DNA of 35,416 nt from Sulfurovum sp. (GCA_020721085.1 DYNJ01000001.1:5313-40728), one strand, 5' to 3'; positions 8,615 to 15,154 are shown, counted from the stretch's first letter. Translations and numbers: made by a program. Notes: generated by a model from the sequence alone, not told the origin.

Positions 8615-8941
8615 TCAAGCGGCTGATTTGGAAAAGAGATGGATGACCGCTACACCGGCTATGATCAAAACTATACCGATGACTCCGGGCAAATCAAGAG
8701 TCTGTTTATACCACACAAAACCGATCAAGCTCACCAAAACGATACCGACCCCGGACCAAATCGCATAAGTGATTCCCACAGGCAAAGTGCGCATTACGAT
8801 GGTCATCATATAAAATGCGATTGAATACCCGACAAGCACGACCATACTTGGCCAAAAACGCGTAAACTCCTCTGTCGCTTTGAGCGCGGAGGTGGCAATC
8901 GTCTCAGAGATGACAGCCAATGCCAGATAGAAATAGACCAT
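8615..8941 (-). CDS. Small multidrug resistance (SMR, EmrE/QacE-like) efflux protein
   Basis: A 108-aa four-helix membrane protein of the SMR family, exporting cationic antiseptics or guanidinium-type compounds for protons. It closely resembles EmrE: AVISETIATSALK with the essential membrane Glu at residue 13, FTRFWPSMVVLVGY, ITYAIWSGVGIVLVSLIG and LDLPGVIGIVLIIAGV. I moved the start from the track's 8995 to ATG 8941: family N-termini begin there, AGGAG lies just upstream, and it follows the ttcA TGA with one intervening base. WPS and the YAIWSGVG stretch favour the QacE/EmrE type over guanidinium exporters, but only weakly. Confidence 0.92.
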   Translation of the reverse strand: MVYFYLALAVISETIATSALKATEEFTRFWPSMVVLVGYSIAFYMMTIVMRTLPVGITYAIWSGVGIVLVSLIGFVWYKQTLDLPGVIGIVLIIAGVAVIHLFSKSAA

Positions 8942-8942
8942 A

Positions 8943-9761
8943 TCAGCTCCTCTGAGTCTTGTCTGAAATTTCCGTACGATTAAGTGCAATATCATCCCTT
9001 ATCCAGCGATCCGGATCCAAAAATGTATTGTCATGGATATGCTTAAATGAAGCATTGATCATCTTAAACAGATTGCCGTTTTCCTGCTCCATCACTTCTA
9101 GCCAATGTTTGATCTTCTCTCTTGCAAAAGGCAGTTTGATATTTTTCATCATCGCTGGACAGGATTCATCACCAATGGTCGTAAGGGCGTTTTCTTCCGC
9201 AAATGCCGCCAGCTGCCTCTCTCTGACCTGGATCAGAGGACGGATCAGATGGAAGCCTCTGTCTGTCTTGTAGACAGGTGCCATAGAGCGCATCGTGCCG
9301 TTATAAAACATATTCATAAAAAAGCTCTCTACCGCATCGTCAAAATGATGCCCCAGCGCCACTTTGCCAAAACCGCCTTTTTCGGCAAAGCTGTACAGCG
9401 CCCCGCGCCGCATCCTCGAAAAAAACGAACAAAAAGAGCTGTTTTCGCGGATAGCGTCCTGAGAAATATCAAAAATCCCTGTTTTATAAACCGTATGGGT
9501 GATGCCATGCGTCTTGCAGTGCTCCTGCAGATAACCGTACTCTTCTCCGGGCATACCATAGTGCACTGTACAGGCTTCAAAATCAAAATCAAAAGGAGCG
9601 TGACGCTGCATATATTTGAGCGCATGCACAAGCGCCAACGAATCTTTGCCGCCGCTGAGCCCTACAAGCACCCTGTCGCCTTCATTGATGAGGCGAAACT
9701 CGGCATTGGTCTTGCCGATAGTCTTGAGGATCTTTTTGCTCAACTGCACTTGAGAGGGCAT
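8943..9761 (-). CDS. ttcA: TtcA-family tRNA 2-thiocytidine synthetase (PP-loop ATPase)
   Basis: TtcA thiolates C32 of tRNA using ATP and a [4Fe-4S] cluster. The PP-loop GLSGGKDSLALVHAL (near residues 32-46), SRMRRGALYS, LGHHFDDAVESFFMNMFY and IRPLIQVRERQL all fit. E. coli TtcA binds its cluster by Cys122, Cys125 and Cys222; here the first is present (Cys111, SSFCSFFSRMRRG) and the third fits DESCPAMM, but the second is Phe114. I prefer ATG 9761, one base after the mtnN TAG, over the track's TTG 9770. It sits between mtnN and the SMR gene in an overlapping run. The variant could be a divergent subfamily. Confidence 0.85.
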   Translation of the reverse strand: MPSQVQLSKKILKTIGKTNAEFRLINEGDRVLVGLSGGKDSLALVHALKYMQRHAPFDFDFEACTVHYGMPGEEYGYLQEHCKTHGITHTVYKTGIFDISQDAIRENSSFCSFFSRMRRGALYSFAEKGGFGKVALGHHFDDAVESFFMNMFYNGTMRSMAPVYKTDRGFHLIRPLIQVRERQLAAFAEENALTTIGDESCPAMMKNIKLPFAREKIKHWLEVMEQENGNLFKMINASFKHIHDNTFLDPDRWIRDDIALNRTEISDKTQRS

Positions 9762-9762
9762 A

Positions 9763-10455
9763 CTACTCAATGGCTTCTACCATATCCAAGATAAACTCGG
9801 CGCTCTGCTTGGCAGAACTCTCCAAAAAAGTATCAAAATCAAATCCAGCATCCATGTCGGCGCTGTCACTGATGGCGCGAAGGATAAAAAACGGGATATC
9901 CAGAGCATTGCATACCACAGCGACACTTGCGCCTTCCATCTCGAGAGCATGTGCGTTAAATATTTCGGCAATCCAGCTTTTGCGCTCCGTATTGGCTACG
10001 AACTGATCACCGGTTGCTATAACCCCCTCTTTGAGCGGCACTCCTCTTTTTTGCGCGACACTGTGAGCCAATCGGCGCAGATGCGGATCGGTCGGCATAC
10101 ATACCTCTCCTTCCGGCACGAAACCATGCGGATGACCAAAAGCGGTAATATCCAAATCATGCTGACACAATCCATCAGCAATGATAAGATCGCCTACATT
10201 CAGATCAGGATCTATCCCCCCTGCTACACCTGAGAATAGCAACATATCGCATCCAAACTTCTCTATCAATATCGTAGCGGTAAGCGCTGAAAACACTTTG
10301 CCGATCTTTGAATAGGCAATGGCTACCGATTTTCCTTTATATGTCGCTTCATAGTAAGTATTGCCGGCATAATCAGTCTCTTTGATATTTTCGACTTTTT
10401 CCAGAATCGGTGCTATCTCTTCTCTCATCGCGCCCATAATAGCTATTTTTTTCAT
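9763..10455 (-). CDS. mtnN: 5'-methylthioadenosine/S-adenosylhomocysteine nucleosidase (possibly also aminodeoxyfutalosine)
   Basis: A 230-aa MTAN/Pfs enzyme cleaving adenine from methylthioadenosine and S-adenosylhomocysteine. MKKIAIMGAMREEIAPIL carries the catalytic Glu near residue 12; SGVAGGIDPDLNVGDLIIAD, ALEMEGASVAVVC (ribose-binding Glu) and RAISDSADMDAG (catalytic Asp) are intact. In Campylobacterota that make menaquinone by the futalosine route this enzyme also hydrolyses 6-amino-6-deoxyfutalosine, so a second role is likely but cannot be read from sequence. ATG at 10455 has AAAAGG upstream. It is downstream of fabD, as in Campylobacter, here with a small lipoprotein ORF between. Confidence 0.95.
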   Translation of the reverse strand: MKKIAIMGAMREEIAPILEKVENIKETDYAGNTYYEATYKGKSVAIAYSKIGKVFSALTATILIEKFGCDMLLFSGVAGGIDPDLNVGDLIIADGLCQHDLDITAFGHPHGFVPEGEVCMPTDPHLRRLAHSVAQKRGVPLKEGVIATGDQFVANTERKSWIAEIFNAHALEMEGASVAVVCNALDIPFFILRAISDSADMDAGFDFDTFLESSAKQSAEFILDMVEAIE

Positions 10456-10490
10456 TTTTGTTTTTCCTTTTATTGTTTATTTATTGCACT

Positions 10491-10595
10491 CTATGTGAAA
10501 AGTATCATCTCCTCGCTATTCACATTTTTTTCATTAGTGTTATTGCCGCAACCGCAAAACATAAACAACAGTACACAAACGGCTATTTTAGACAC
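10491..10595 (-). CDS. Small lipoprotein (34 aa), too short for the ORF track
   Basis: Reading minus between fabD and mtnN gives a GTG-started ORF of 34 codons whose first 16 residues form a lipoprotein signal: a Lys near the start, hydrophobic IAVCVLLFMF, then CGCGNN. The likely lipidated Cys is residue 14 (LFMF-C), with a second Cys at 16; the mature part is only about 20 polar residues (NNTNEKNVNSEEMILFT). AAAGGCGG lies 7 nt before the GTG, an ideal ribosome site, and the ORF starts 13 nt after the fabD TAA, within the operon. An in-frame TTG one codon upstream is an alternative start. It could be a true mini-lipoprotein or the shortened relic of a longer one; no family is recognised. Confidence 0.6.
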   Translation of the reverse strand: MSKIAVCVLLFMFCGCGNNTNEKNVNSEEMILFT

Positions 10596-10608
10596 CAACA
10601 ATCCGCCT

Positions 10609-11556
10609 TTACTGGCTTTCCAACTCTTTTAATGCATTAATGGCTGCTTCAAGCGATGCCATATCATTCACATTGAAATGCGGTTTTGAAGTTGAGCTTT
10701 TGTTTAGCCCTTTGAGTACATTGCCATGCCCGAACTCGATATAACAATCCACTTGACCATCTATATTTTTTATAGATTGCTTATAAAGCACAGGCATCAC
10801 AAGCTGTTTTGGAAGAAGCACCAAAGCATCCTGTTTTGTGCTGTATGGTTTTGCAGTGACATTGGAGACCACAGGAGCTATAAAATTATCTTTCAGTACT
10901 TCTTGCAGTTTTTTGGCTAGCGGTGCAACGGCTGAGTCAAGCAGCGGGCAGTGGCTGGCAACCGACATATTGAGTAGCATCGCTCTTTTGGCTTTCGCGT
11001 TTTTCAACACATCCACGAACTCTTCGAGGTCTTTTTTGGCACCGGCTATGACGATCTGACCGTCAGAGTTATAATTGACCGCCCAAATTTGCTTACCGCT
11101 AGCTCTAGCCTCATTACAAAGATTTTCTACCGTCTCATCGCCAAGCCCCAAGGATACAAGCATCCCCACCTCTTGGTTGGCACAAGCCTCAGCCATGAGC
11201 TTGCCTCTTAGATGAACAAGCTCGACTGCATCAATTATATCAAGGGCTCCGCTTGCCACGAGAGCCGAAAACTCACCCAAAGAGTGTCCAAGTGTGAGCG
11301 TCGGAACTATGGAGGTTTTATCGACAAAAAGCTTATGAGCGATAGATGCGGCTAGCAATATAGCCGGTTGTGTAAATTGCGTTTGTGCGAGATTTTCATT
11401 TTCCGCAAACATCAACGCTTCAAAATCTATCCCTGTCCGCTCTTTGGCTTGGGCAAACATCTCTTTAGCAGCTTGGCTATTTTCAAAAAAATCTCTCCCC
11501 ATCCCTACAGCCTGAGACCCCTGTCCTGCAAAGACAAATGCGCATTTTACTCCCAT
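10609..11556 (-). CDS. fabD: Malonyl-CoA:ACP transacylase
   Basis: FabD transfers malonyl from CoA to acyl carrier protein to feed type II fatty-acid synthesis. The 315-aa protein shows FVFAGQGSQAVGMGRDF at the N-terminus, the nucleophile elbow LGHSLGEFSALVASGAL (Ser near residue 92), VHLRGKLM with the substrate-binding Arg, VNYNSDGQIVIAG, and the catalytic His in MSVASHCPLL near 200. I use ATG 11556, one codon after the track's TTG, because AGGAG is placed 5 nt before it. It is the first gene of the long minus-strand run to envC and follows an extended -10 sequence. Confidence 0.96.
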   Translation of the reverse strand: MGVKCAFVFAGQGSQAVGMGRDFFENSQAAKEMFAQAKERTGIDFEALMFAENENLAQTQFTQPAILLAASIAHKLFVDKTSIVPTLTLGHSLGEFSALVASGALDIIDAVELVHLRGKLMAEACANQEVGMLVSLGLGDETVENLCNEARASGKQIWAVNYNSDGQIVIAGAKKDLEEFVDVLKNAKAKRAMLLNMSVASHCPLLDSAVAPLAKKLQEVLKDNFIAPVVSNVTAKPYSTKQDALVLLPKQLVMPVLYKQSIKNIDGQVDCYIEFGHGNVLKGLNKSSTSKPHFNVNDMASLEAAINALKELESQ

Positions 11557-11582
11557 CAAAACTCCTATTAGATATTTTTGTT

Positions 11583-11588
11583 ATTTTA
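11583..11588 (-). promoter_or_regulatory. Extended -10 element for fabD operon
   Basis: TGATAAAAT on the minus strand (TG, one base, TAAAAT), ending 26 nt before the fabD ATG. No good -35 is visible, as is common for sigma-70 promoters of Campylobacter relatives. Confidence 0.45.
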
Positions 11589-11637
11589 TCAAAAAGTTGG
11601 TGAAGGCTCACTGCGAATGGCTCCAGAGAAGTGCGGA

Positions 11638-11660
11638 CCTGGTTTAACCCGGATTTTTAT
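11638..11660 (+). terminator. GC-rich hairpin with T-rich tail in the slyD-fabD intergenic region
   Basis: CCTGGTTTAACCCGG can fold into a short GC-rich stem and is followed by ATTTTTAT, the form of an intrinsic terminator on the plus strand, although both flanking genes are on minus. It could close a short plus-strand RNA lying in about 11595-11655, or be a decayed structure. The stem has an internal mismatch, so confidence is low. Confidence 0.3.
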
Positions 11661-11691
11661 CATTAAGGATAATTGATTGTAACAATGAGAT

Positions 11692-11728
11692 ATTGCCTCA
11701 TGACTTGCATGTGTAAGCATGAGACAAT
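11692..11728. repeat. Long imperfect stem-loop downstream of slyD
   Basis: ATTG-c-CTCATG-a-CTT, loop GCATGTGT, AAG-CATGAG-a-CAAT: 13 Watson-Crick pairs with one mismatch and one bulge. It begins about 38 nt past the slyD stop on minus and has no T run on either side, so it looks like a 3'-end stabilising or Rho-associated structure and not a classic terminator. The rest of the 11560-11765 gap contains the fabD promoter, an ATTGT/ACAAT dyad near 11676 and no ORF that I trust. Confidence 0.5.
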
Positions 11729-11765
11729 CTTTGAAAGTTTTAATAAGCCGATAGAGGGAGTCTGC

Positions 11766-12284
11766 TTAGTGGCAGCCGCATCCGCCATGATTGCTGCAGC
11801 AACCGCTGTCATCCTCGCCGCCGACATACCCGCTTAGCGCCTCATCTGCTGTCGCCTCTCTGGAATCAAGCACTACTACGGAAAACATCAGATCCTTGCC
11901 TGCCAACGGATGGTTGAAGTCGATAGTTACCTCAGCATCGTCAAATGATTTCACAGTCACCTGTACAGTCTGTCCATGCTCGCCTTGACCGTAAAGCACC
12001 ATCCCGACCTTTAGATCAACGCCGTCAAACTGATCTTTCGGGAGAGTCTGGATCGCCTCAGGATCCATTTCGCCGTATGCCTCTGCTGCCTTAACCAAAA
12101 CATCTCCGGTTTCGCCTTTTTTCATGCCTACCAAAGCATTCTCAAGACCGGGGATGATCTGGCTTTTGCCGGTGATGAACTCCAGCGGCGCTCCGCCTTT
12201 GTTCGAATCCACAGTCTCTGTACCGCCTACCTCTTTGACCTCATACTCCATAGATACTACGCTATTTTCTTTTTCAATTTTCAT
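11766..12284 (-). CDS. slyD: SlyD-like FKBP-type peptidyl-prolyl isomerase with metal-binding tail
   Basis: A 172-aa cytoplasmic prolyl isomerase/chaperone. The FKBP fold is interrupted by an insert-in-flap domain in the SlyD way: LEFITGKSQIIPGLENALVGMKKGE (about 35-59), AEAYGEMDPEAIQTLPKDQF, then VTIDFNHPLAGKDLMFSVVVLD (about 118-139). The tail SGCCSNHGGCGCH is Cys/His-rich, like the nickel/zinc-binding end of E. coli SlyD but much shorter. Such proteins assist folding and nickel delivery to hydrogenases; the hydrogenase link is inference since none is in the window. ATG at 12284 has GGAG 6 nt upstream. It appears monocistronic. Confidence 0.93.
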   Translation of the reverse strand: MKIEKENSVVSMEYEVKEVGGTETVDSNKGGAPLEFITGKSQIIPGLENALVGMKKGETGDVLVKAAEAYGEMDPEAIQTLPKDQFDGVDLKVGMVLYGQGEHGQTVQVTVKSFDDAEVTIDFNHPLAGKDLMFSVVVLDSREATADEALSGYVGGEDDSGCCSNHGGCGCH

Positions 12285-12311
12285 GATTGCTCCATTATGT
12301 GATTTCGTGGT

Positions 12312-12317
12312 ATTTTA
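12312..12317 (-). promoter_or_regulatory. -10 element for slyD
   Basis: GCTAAAATACC on minus contains TAAAAT, ending 27 nt before the slyD ATG; a second TATAAA lies about 18 nt further upstream. No convincing -35. Confidence 0.4.
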
Positions 12318-12481
12318 GCTTAGCAAACTTTATACGCCCTTATGAAATAGAAATAGCCTATTTACAAAAGTTTTAGCTGCTTGATCGGGGTGAAATTGCA
12401 CTTGTGTTTAGAATTGTCGTAAGCAGCACTTGACCCTAAGCATATTTTGTGATATAACCAAATAAGAATTTCACATCTTAA

Positions 12482-12811
12482 ATGAAGGATAAGATAAAGC
12501 TGTCTCGGGTGAATATCTTGACGCTGATTATCGAAGATTATAAAAATATGAAAAAGAAGCTCAAACAATTCACACAGAAACTTGGTACCGGTCTCAAGCA
12601 GGAATTGTCTGAAACAAGACAGATTCCCGGTCAAATCAGAAAAGGCAATCTTAAAGAAGCCGGCAAACAGATAGGTGATATCGGAAGGATGATTGTCATC
12701 GCTGCTGTATGGGTGCTTCCGGCAGGAGCTATTATTAGCGGATTTATCGTTAAGTACTCAAAGAAGATAAGACCGAGTGCTTTTCTGTATGAGACGGATG
12801 AAAGCGTTTAA
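12482..12811 (+). CDS. Small LETM1-like membrane protein of unknown function
   Basis: A 109-aa ORF. The N-terminal half is basic and helical (MKKKLKQFTQKLGTGLKQEL from residue 23); one hydrophobic segment, MIVIAAVWVLPAGAIISGFIV (about 71-91), is followed by KYSKKIRPSAFLYE. The LPAG plus RPSAF arrangement resembles the membrane segment of LETM1-like proteins, but too little is present for assignment. The start is uncertain: neither ATG 12482 nor ATG 12548 has a Shine-Dalgarno sequence. A possible -10 (TGATATAAC) lies 25-30 nt before 12482. Its 3' end abuts the decayed abiEii remnant. The 12285-12481 gap before it holds the slyD promoter and nothing else clear. Confidence 0.55.
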   Translation: MKDKIKLSRVNILTLIIEDYKNMKKKLKQFTQKLGTGLKQELSETRQIPGQIRKGNLKEAGKQIGDIGRMIVIAAVWVLPAGAIISGFIVKYSKKIRPSAFLYETDESV

Positions 12812-13180
12812 GATGATCGGAGTATAATGACAGAAACATCATTATCATTTATTTCATTTCTAAGTTGATGTTTCAATTTTTAGATATATATCCCCATTGT
12901 AATGAATTTTATATCTTTTTGTTGTTTCTGTATCTTTTGGTATGTTTATACTGTCAATTACTATACCTATCTTTCGAGAAGCATCCTTGATTGCGGTCTC
13001 CAAATTAAAGCTTTTTTCTAAGTCGAGGTCAATATCTTCACTAAATCTATCCAACTCATAACAAAGAAGCAGAGCTGTGCAACCCTTAAAGACCATAGAA
13101 TAATTTTTTGAATTTATTGATAACAAAATCTCTCTCATAAAAAGAATGTGTAATGCTTTTTGATTATCGTCATAGTTCAT
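12808..13180 (-). pseudogene. Frameshifted remnant of AbiEii/AbiGii-type nucleotidyltransferase toxin
   Basis: The first 106 residues from ATG 13180 match the nucleotidyltransferase core of AbiEii proteins: MVFKGCTALLLCYELDRFSEDIDLDL, where the family has KGGTAL followed by the catalytic SEDIDL. The frame stops at 12860 after YLKIETST. Skipping one base at about 12865 restores LRNEINDNDVSVI, which fits the next family segment, before a stop at 12808, so a +1 frameshift and a lost C-terminus (AbiEii proteins are usually 200-300 aa) are the best reading. Gly-to-Cys in KGCT is a further oddity. AAGGTGGAG precedes the ATG. Codon use is more AT-rich than in neighbours, in keeping with acquired DNA. 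Confidence 0.72.
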
Positions 13181-13412
13181 TTTTATTTCTCCACCTTCTG
13201 AGGATGTCAGCTTCACTATGGCTAAGATTCAATTCTAGCTCGTCCAGCTTCAGGCGTAATTCACTTATGTCCGCTTCGTCAAACATAAAGTCCCAAAAAT
13301 CATCAAGTGGCTGGGGATACTGTTTTTTGATAACTATCCGATAGTAAATATTAGTTTAAGATTTGTATTTTTCATTTACCACTTCACTATGATATAAAAC
13401 TACTTGAACCAT
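13170..13412 (-). pseudogene. Nonsense-interrupted gene upstream of the abiEii remnant, possible antitoxin
   Basis: One reading frame runs from ATG 13412 (MVQVVLYHSEVVNEKYKS) to TGA 13170, broken by a single TAA at 13356-13358. The part after the stop, 61 codons, looks protein-like: QYPQPLDDFWDFMFDEADISELRLKLDELELNLSHSEADILRRW. Its TGA lies inside the first codons of abiEii (11-nt overlap), the arrangement expected for an antitoxin-toxin pair. I do not recognise the family; the antitoxin label comes only from position. The short N-terminal part could be unrelated. No usable ATG with a ribosome site exists for the downstream part, except an internal Met (FMFDEAD). Confidence 0.45.
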
Positions 13413-13431
13413 ATATTTGTTAGCTGTCGTG

Positions 13432-13770
13432 TCATTTGCGATAAAAAGCTGATCCGAATATGATCAATAAAGCTATCGCTGCAGCCGTATAAACAATCAA
13501 TTTCTCACCTGAGATACCAAATAGACCACCAAGAGAATATAGCGCAAAAGCTAGAACTAGACCGAAAATGACAGATGATGATCCCTTTAGCTCCCATGCC
13601 ATCCTTTTTTTAAGCATATCAAAGGGAAGATTTTTGATTTCTGTCTCGGAAAACTTATCATAGAGATGATGACCACCTTTTCGTCCAAGTGCAAAATGGA
13701 TAATGACAGCCGGCACAAAAATAGCAGCTGTCAGCCAAAACAAAAACGAACCAAGTGTCCAGTCACTCAT
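13432..13770 (-). CDS. Small three-helix membrane protein of unknown function
   Basis: A 112-aa protein with predicted helices near residues 8-27 (FLFWLTAAIFVPAVIIHFAL), 63-84 (SVIFGLVLAFALYSLGGLFG) and 88-108, and a charged loop GRKGGHHLYDKFSETEIKNL between the first two. No family recognised. It begins 33 nt after the MFS exporter stop and is probably cotranscribed with it, so an accessory role in export or membrane homeostasis is conceivable. Its ribosome site is unusual: AAGGGGGGGG, an eight-G tract 7 nt before ATG 13770, which could vary in length. Confidence 0.65.
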   Translation of the reverse strand: MSDWTLGSFLFWLTAAIFVPAVIIHFALGRKGGHHLYDKFSETEIKNLPFDMLKKRMAWELKGSSSVIFGLVLAFALYSLGGLFGISGEKLIVYTAAAIALLIIFGSAFYRK

Positions 13771-13777
13771 AGATACA

Positions 13778-13785
13778 CCCCCCCC
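13778..13785 (-). repeat. G8 homopolymer in the ribosome-binding region of the 112-aa membrane protein
   Basis: Eight consecutive C on plus (G on minus), flanked by TTAATTAA. It forms the Shine-Dalgarno region of the downstream gene with 7-nt spacing to ATG. Poly-G tracts of about this length or longer are known contingency loci in Campylobacterota. Confidence 0.85.
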
Positions 13786-13802
13786 TTAATTAATGAACAT
13801 AC

Positions 13803-15023
13803 TTATATTCTGCTTTGGGGCGCATTTGGATGGTAAAAAAGCAATCCCAATGTCGCTACAGCAGCGAACAAGGCTCCTGTGATAAATGTGGTTGAGGCGC
13901 CGTATATGCTCCACAACGACCCAGCAATGACACTTGCCAGCAAGAGTGCAGCGCCACTCACCAGATTTAATATTCCGAAGGCTGTACCGCGAAGCTCAGC
14001 AGGCGCCGTGTCGGCAACGAGTTTTGAGAGCAACCCTTGTGTGAGTGCCATATGCAGGCCCCAGAATGCCGCACCGAGCAATGTGATCCAAGGAGATGCA
14101 GCTATTGCCAACACTACATCAGCGATGATGAGTATCATAAGTCCATATACCAGAAGCGTTCGCGCAGAAAGCCGGTCAGACGCTGCGCCTGCCGGATATG
14201 CAAATATAGCATAGACGACATTCATCACAACCATGATCGCGGGCACATAGGTGACAGTAAGCCCAACATCCTGGGCACGAAGAATCAAAAACGCTTCACT
14301 AAAACGAGCAAGGGTAAAGACCGCGCCAAGCACAACGACAAACCAATACCTCTGTGGAAGGTTCTTGACATCGATCAATGTCAAGTTGTTTCCAACATCA
14401 ACAGCATATTCTGAGGACTCTGGCTCGCGCACCGCAAAGACCAGTAGAAACACGGCAAGAAACGCCGGAATGACCGCTATCCATAATACAGCTTTGATAT
14501 CGTTGGCTAGCCAAATCATGAATATGACCGCGAGTATTGGTCCCACAAATGCCCCGACCGAATCGAGTGACTGGCGCAGTCCATAGGCCGCACCCCTAAG
14601 CTGCGGTGGTGTGATATCGGCAATGAGTGCATCACGAGGCGCACCGCGAATGCCTTTGCCGATGCGATCTGCGAAGCGTGCTCCAAACACCCATCCGATA
14701 GTTGTAGCAAGTGGAAATATCATCTTGGTAATGGCGCTCAGTCCGTATCCAAGCACGACAAGATACTTGCGTTTCCTGAAGTAATCACTAACTATGCCTG
14801 AAAATACCTTCGCGATCGCAGCCGTTGCTTCTGCAATACCTTCGATTATTCCGATCGTAACCATGGACGCACCGAGCACTGTTGACATAAATATCGGCAA
14901 AAGGCTATGGACCAGTTCAGAAGAAATATCCATAAACATAGAGACAAATCCAAGCGCCCAAATGCCTTTTGGCAACTTTTGATAGATACCATTACTAGAA
15001 GTTGATAGCTCAGATATATTCAT
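13803..15023 (-). CDS. Major facilitator superfamily transporter
   Basis: A 406-aa protein with about 12 hydrophobic segments in two halves. MFS loop motifs are seen after TM2 (GIVSDYFRKRKYLV, about 77-90) and in the second half (GAASDRLSARTLLVYG, about 279-294); FADRIGKGIRGAPRDALIAD (about 116-135) and GAAYGLRQSLDSVGAFVGP (about 143-161) fit drug/metal-type exporters. Substrate is unknown. It lies downstream of copA with its own likely promoter that resembles the copA promoter, so a role in the same stress response is plausible. The start ATG 15023 has no clear ribosome site. Confidence 0.88.
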   Translation of the reverse strand: MNISELSTSSNGIYQKLPKGIWALGFVSMFMDISSELVHSLLPIFMSTVLGASMVTIGIIEGIAEATAAIAKVFSGIVSDYFRKRKYLVVLGYGLSAITKMIFPLATTIGWVFGARFADRIGKGIRGAPRDALIADITPPQLRGAAYGLRQSLDSVGAFVGPILAVIFMIWLANDIKAVLWIAVIPAFLAVFLLVFAVREPESSEYAVDVGNNLTLIDVKNLPQRYWFVVVLGAVFTLARFSEAFLILRAQDVGLTVTYVPAIMVVMNVVYAIFAYPAGAASDRLSARTLLVYGLMILIIADVVLAIAASPWITLLGAAFWGLHMALTQGLLSKLVADTAPAELRGTAFGILNLVSGAALLLASVIAGSLWSIYGASTTFITGALFAAVATLGLLFYHPNAPQSRI

Positions 15024-15055
15024 TTGACAACCGATACATTATTTTTATACAAATC

Positions 15056-15061
15056 AGTATA
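15056..15061 (-). promoter_or_regulatory. Extended -10 element for the MFS gene
   Basis: ATGATATACT on minus (TG-A-TATACT), 32 nt before the MFS ATG. TCGGC lies a few bases upstream; nearly the same block occurs before copA. Confidence 0.5.
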
Positions 15062-15094
15062 TCATATATTTGCCGAGCTTTCTACGGATACTTT

Positions 15095-15118
15095 TGCCAA
15101 AATTGTATATATTTGGCA
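15095..15118. promoter_or_regulatory. TGCCAAA-N10-TTTGGCA dyad upstream of the MFS gene, candidate operator
   Basis: Perfect 7-bp inverted repeat with a 10-nt AT-rich spacer. It is centred about 48 nt upstream of the MFS -10, a position suited to an activator, and lies 54-77 nt beyond the copA stop. No T run follows on minus, so a terminator is less likely. Confidence 0.5.
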
Positions 15119-15154
15119 GTTTCTCCCTTTTTAACGAGTACCGTGAAAATAGGA

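Noticed and set aside
11595-11660. Signal recognition particle (4.5S) RNA
   Set aside because: GCGGACCTGGTTTAACCCGG looks a little like the 5' side of the SRP RNA tip, but the required GGAAGG...AGCAGCC on the other side is absent on both strands.
12362-12634. 90-aa minus-strand ORF opposite the LETM1-like gene
   Set aside because: Cys/Leu/Phe-rich translation typical of antisense frames, no ribosome site; the plus frame has a better membrane-protein pattern.
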